Shown here piece by piece: positions 63,310 to 64,000 of a stretch of DNA of 64,000 nt. Position 1 is the stretch's first letter. Every line of letters starts with the position of its first letter. The position numbers and the translations under genes are program-made. This DNA is from Onthophagus taurus (lineage: Eukaryota; Arthropoda; Insecta; Coleoptera; Scarabaeidae). The stretch lies in contig NC_091975.1 in NCBI RefSeq assembly GCF_036711975.1, positions 8,930,501 through 8,994,500 on the forward strand. Direction: 5' to 3'. The notes under the pieces are model-generated. The model was not told the DNA's origin. It saw only the letters and a program-made list of their open reading frames with translations, and did no database searches.

Positions 63310-64000
63310 ATGAATAACTGTTCGTTGGATCAACTAAACCCTTTCGAAGACGGTGTAATACGTTGCTCCAAGTCACGAAGTCTAATATCGGACATCAGCA
63401 GATACCTAAACATACCACCACCGATAAACTCCAAGCAAAATGTTGAACTCGGCTTGGAGATTGAAATAAACGAATCCGTACAGCGAGTTTTAAGAGATGA
63501 AGAAGCGAGCAATGATGATTTACTTGCTGTTACCATCATAAGACCGAGCGATTCAAAGTTGGTACACGAAACAACCGTGGCTTTAAGCAAGGATGATGTT
63601 AAAGAATTTATTGCTTTAGTTGAAAGACACCGGAATAAGCACCAACTAACAGACAAAAAAAACGAAAAAGATTCGAAAAAAAGTAATGTTAAAAAAGAAG
63701 TTAAAGAAAAAGTGAAGAATAAAGAAAAAGAAAAGGGAGGGATATCGCAAGGAAGTCCAACAAAAAGAAGTAGTAAGGATAACATGAACCACGGTGAATC
63801 TAAAGAAAGAAGAAAAAGAAGCCGATCTACCACAAAATATCACCAAACTGTTGATTCAACAGAAATAATTTCAAATTCTCAACCTTCCAAGTATTCTAAA
63901 CTTCACGTAGCAACTTACGGCGAAAATCCGAAACAAGTTTACACGACCATTAATACTTTTGACAAATTAAAAGAAGTTCTTCCTTGCCAAAATAAATACA
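63310..64000 (+). CDS. paralog of the 56292 gene (5' part, runs off window)
   Basis: ATG at 63310-63312 opens a frame of 230 codons to the window edge with no stop. Residues 24-103 align with the upstream gene without gaps: NVELGLEIEINES is identical, followed by VTIIRPSDS, HETTVALSKDDV and EFIALVE. By eye, 43 of 60 positions in the core are identical. After the block it is Lys/Glu/Ser-rich (KEVKEKVKNKEKEK, ERRKRSRS), and the two proteins no longer align. It lacks the C-x-C-x-x-C group in the visible part. Same strand, tandem order; the satellite array 58920-63120 lies between. Function unknown. Confidence 0.85.
   Translation, partial: MNNCSLDQLNPFEDGVIRCSKSRSLISDISRYLNIPPPINSKQNVELGLEIEINESVQRVLRDEEASNDDLLAVTIIRPSDSKLVHETTVALSKDDVKEFIALVERHRNKHQLTDKKNEKDSKKSNVKKEVKEKVKNKEKEKGGISQGSPTKRSSKDNMNHGESKERRKRSRSTTKYHQTVDSTEIISNSQPSKYSKLHVATYGENPKQVYTTINTFDKLKEVLPCQNKY

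Overview
The window looks like nuclear DNA from an insect, most likely a beetle. The beetle call is inference: it rests on the gene content and the R1/Jockey-type retroposons, and I recognise no species marker. The DNA is very AT-rich and I estimate that 55-60% of it is tandem-repeat arrays. Genes are intron-split with GT-AG junctions. Three gene groups are readable: (1) the microtubule-associated protein tau on the minus strand, spread over about 34 kb (985-35644); (2) two tandem essential (alkali) myosin light chain genes on the minus strand (42631-43910 and 50338-51334), one of them clearly the Mlc1 type; (3) two related, unrecognised plus-strand genes at the right end (56292-58725 and 63310 to beyond the window edge).

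Layout: 1-984 is the tau 3' flank, with a poly(A) signal and a cluster of hairpins/foldback DNA. At 985-11906 lie the 3' exons of tau (five microtubule-binding repeats). The 9.3-kb intron between 1716 and 11060 holds a 168-bp satellite array (2290-4545) and a pile of broken non-LTR retrotransposons (4700-10560). At 11760-17170 is a partial tandem duplication of the tau locus in which the two copies have lost different exons, with a 172-bp satellite array between them. Upstream tau exons are at 15651-16832, and possible alternative first coding exons at 21330, 26949 and 35584. The upstream introns are filled with a 172-bp array (17165-21140, carrying a hAT-type MITE with an 8-bp target duplication), a 173-bp array enclosed in a 4-kb terminal-inverted-repeat element (22546-26579) and a 175-bp array (27420-34015). 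A fourth large array (36450-42190) lies upstream of tau. The two myosin light chain genes flank a 170-190 bp array (44290-49600), and another 172-bp-family array in opposite orientation follows (51640-55500). A 354-bp dimeric array (58920-63120) separates the two right-hand paralogs.

Functionally, tau is a neuronal/cytoskeletal microtubule stabiliser and the light chains belong to the sarcomeric myosin motor; nothing suggests a shared pathway. Their proximity probably reflects old synteny, since from memory tau and Mlc1 are also close together in Drosophila division 98A. The most unusual features are: the reciprocal exon loss inside a duplicated tau segment; a possible three-promoter tau gene whose first exons differ in reading phase; a satellite array carried by an inverted-repeat transposon whose monomer is related to the free-standing 172-bp arrays; and an undescribed-looking two-member gene family. 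All exon boundaries were read by eye from splice consensus and reading phase; none is backed by transcripts. Copy numbers and percentages are hand estimates.
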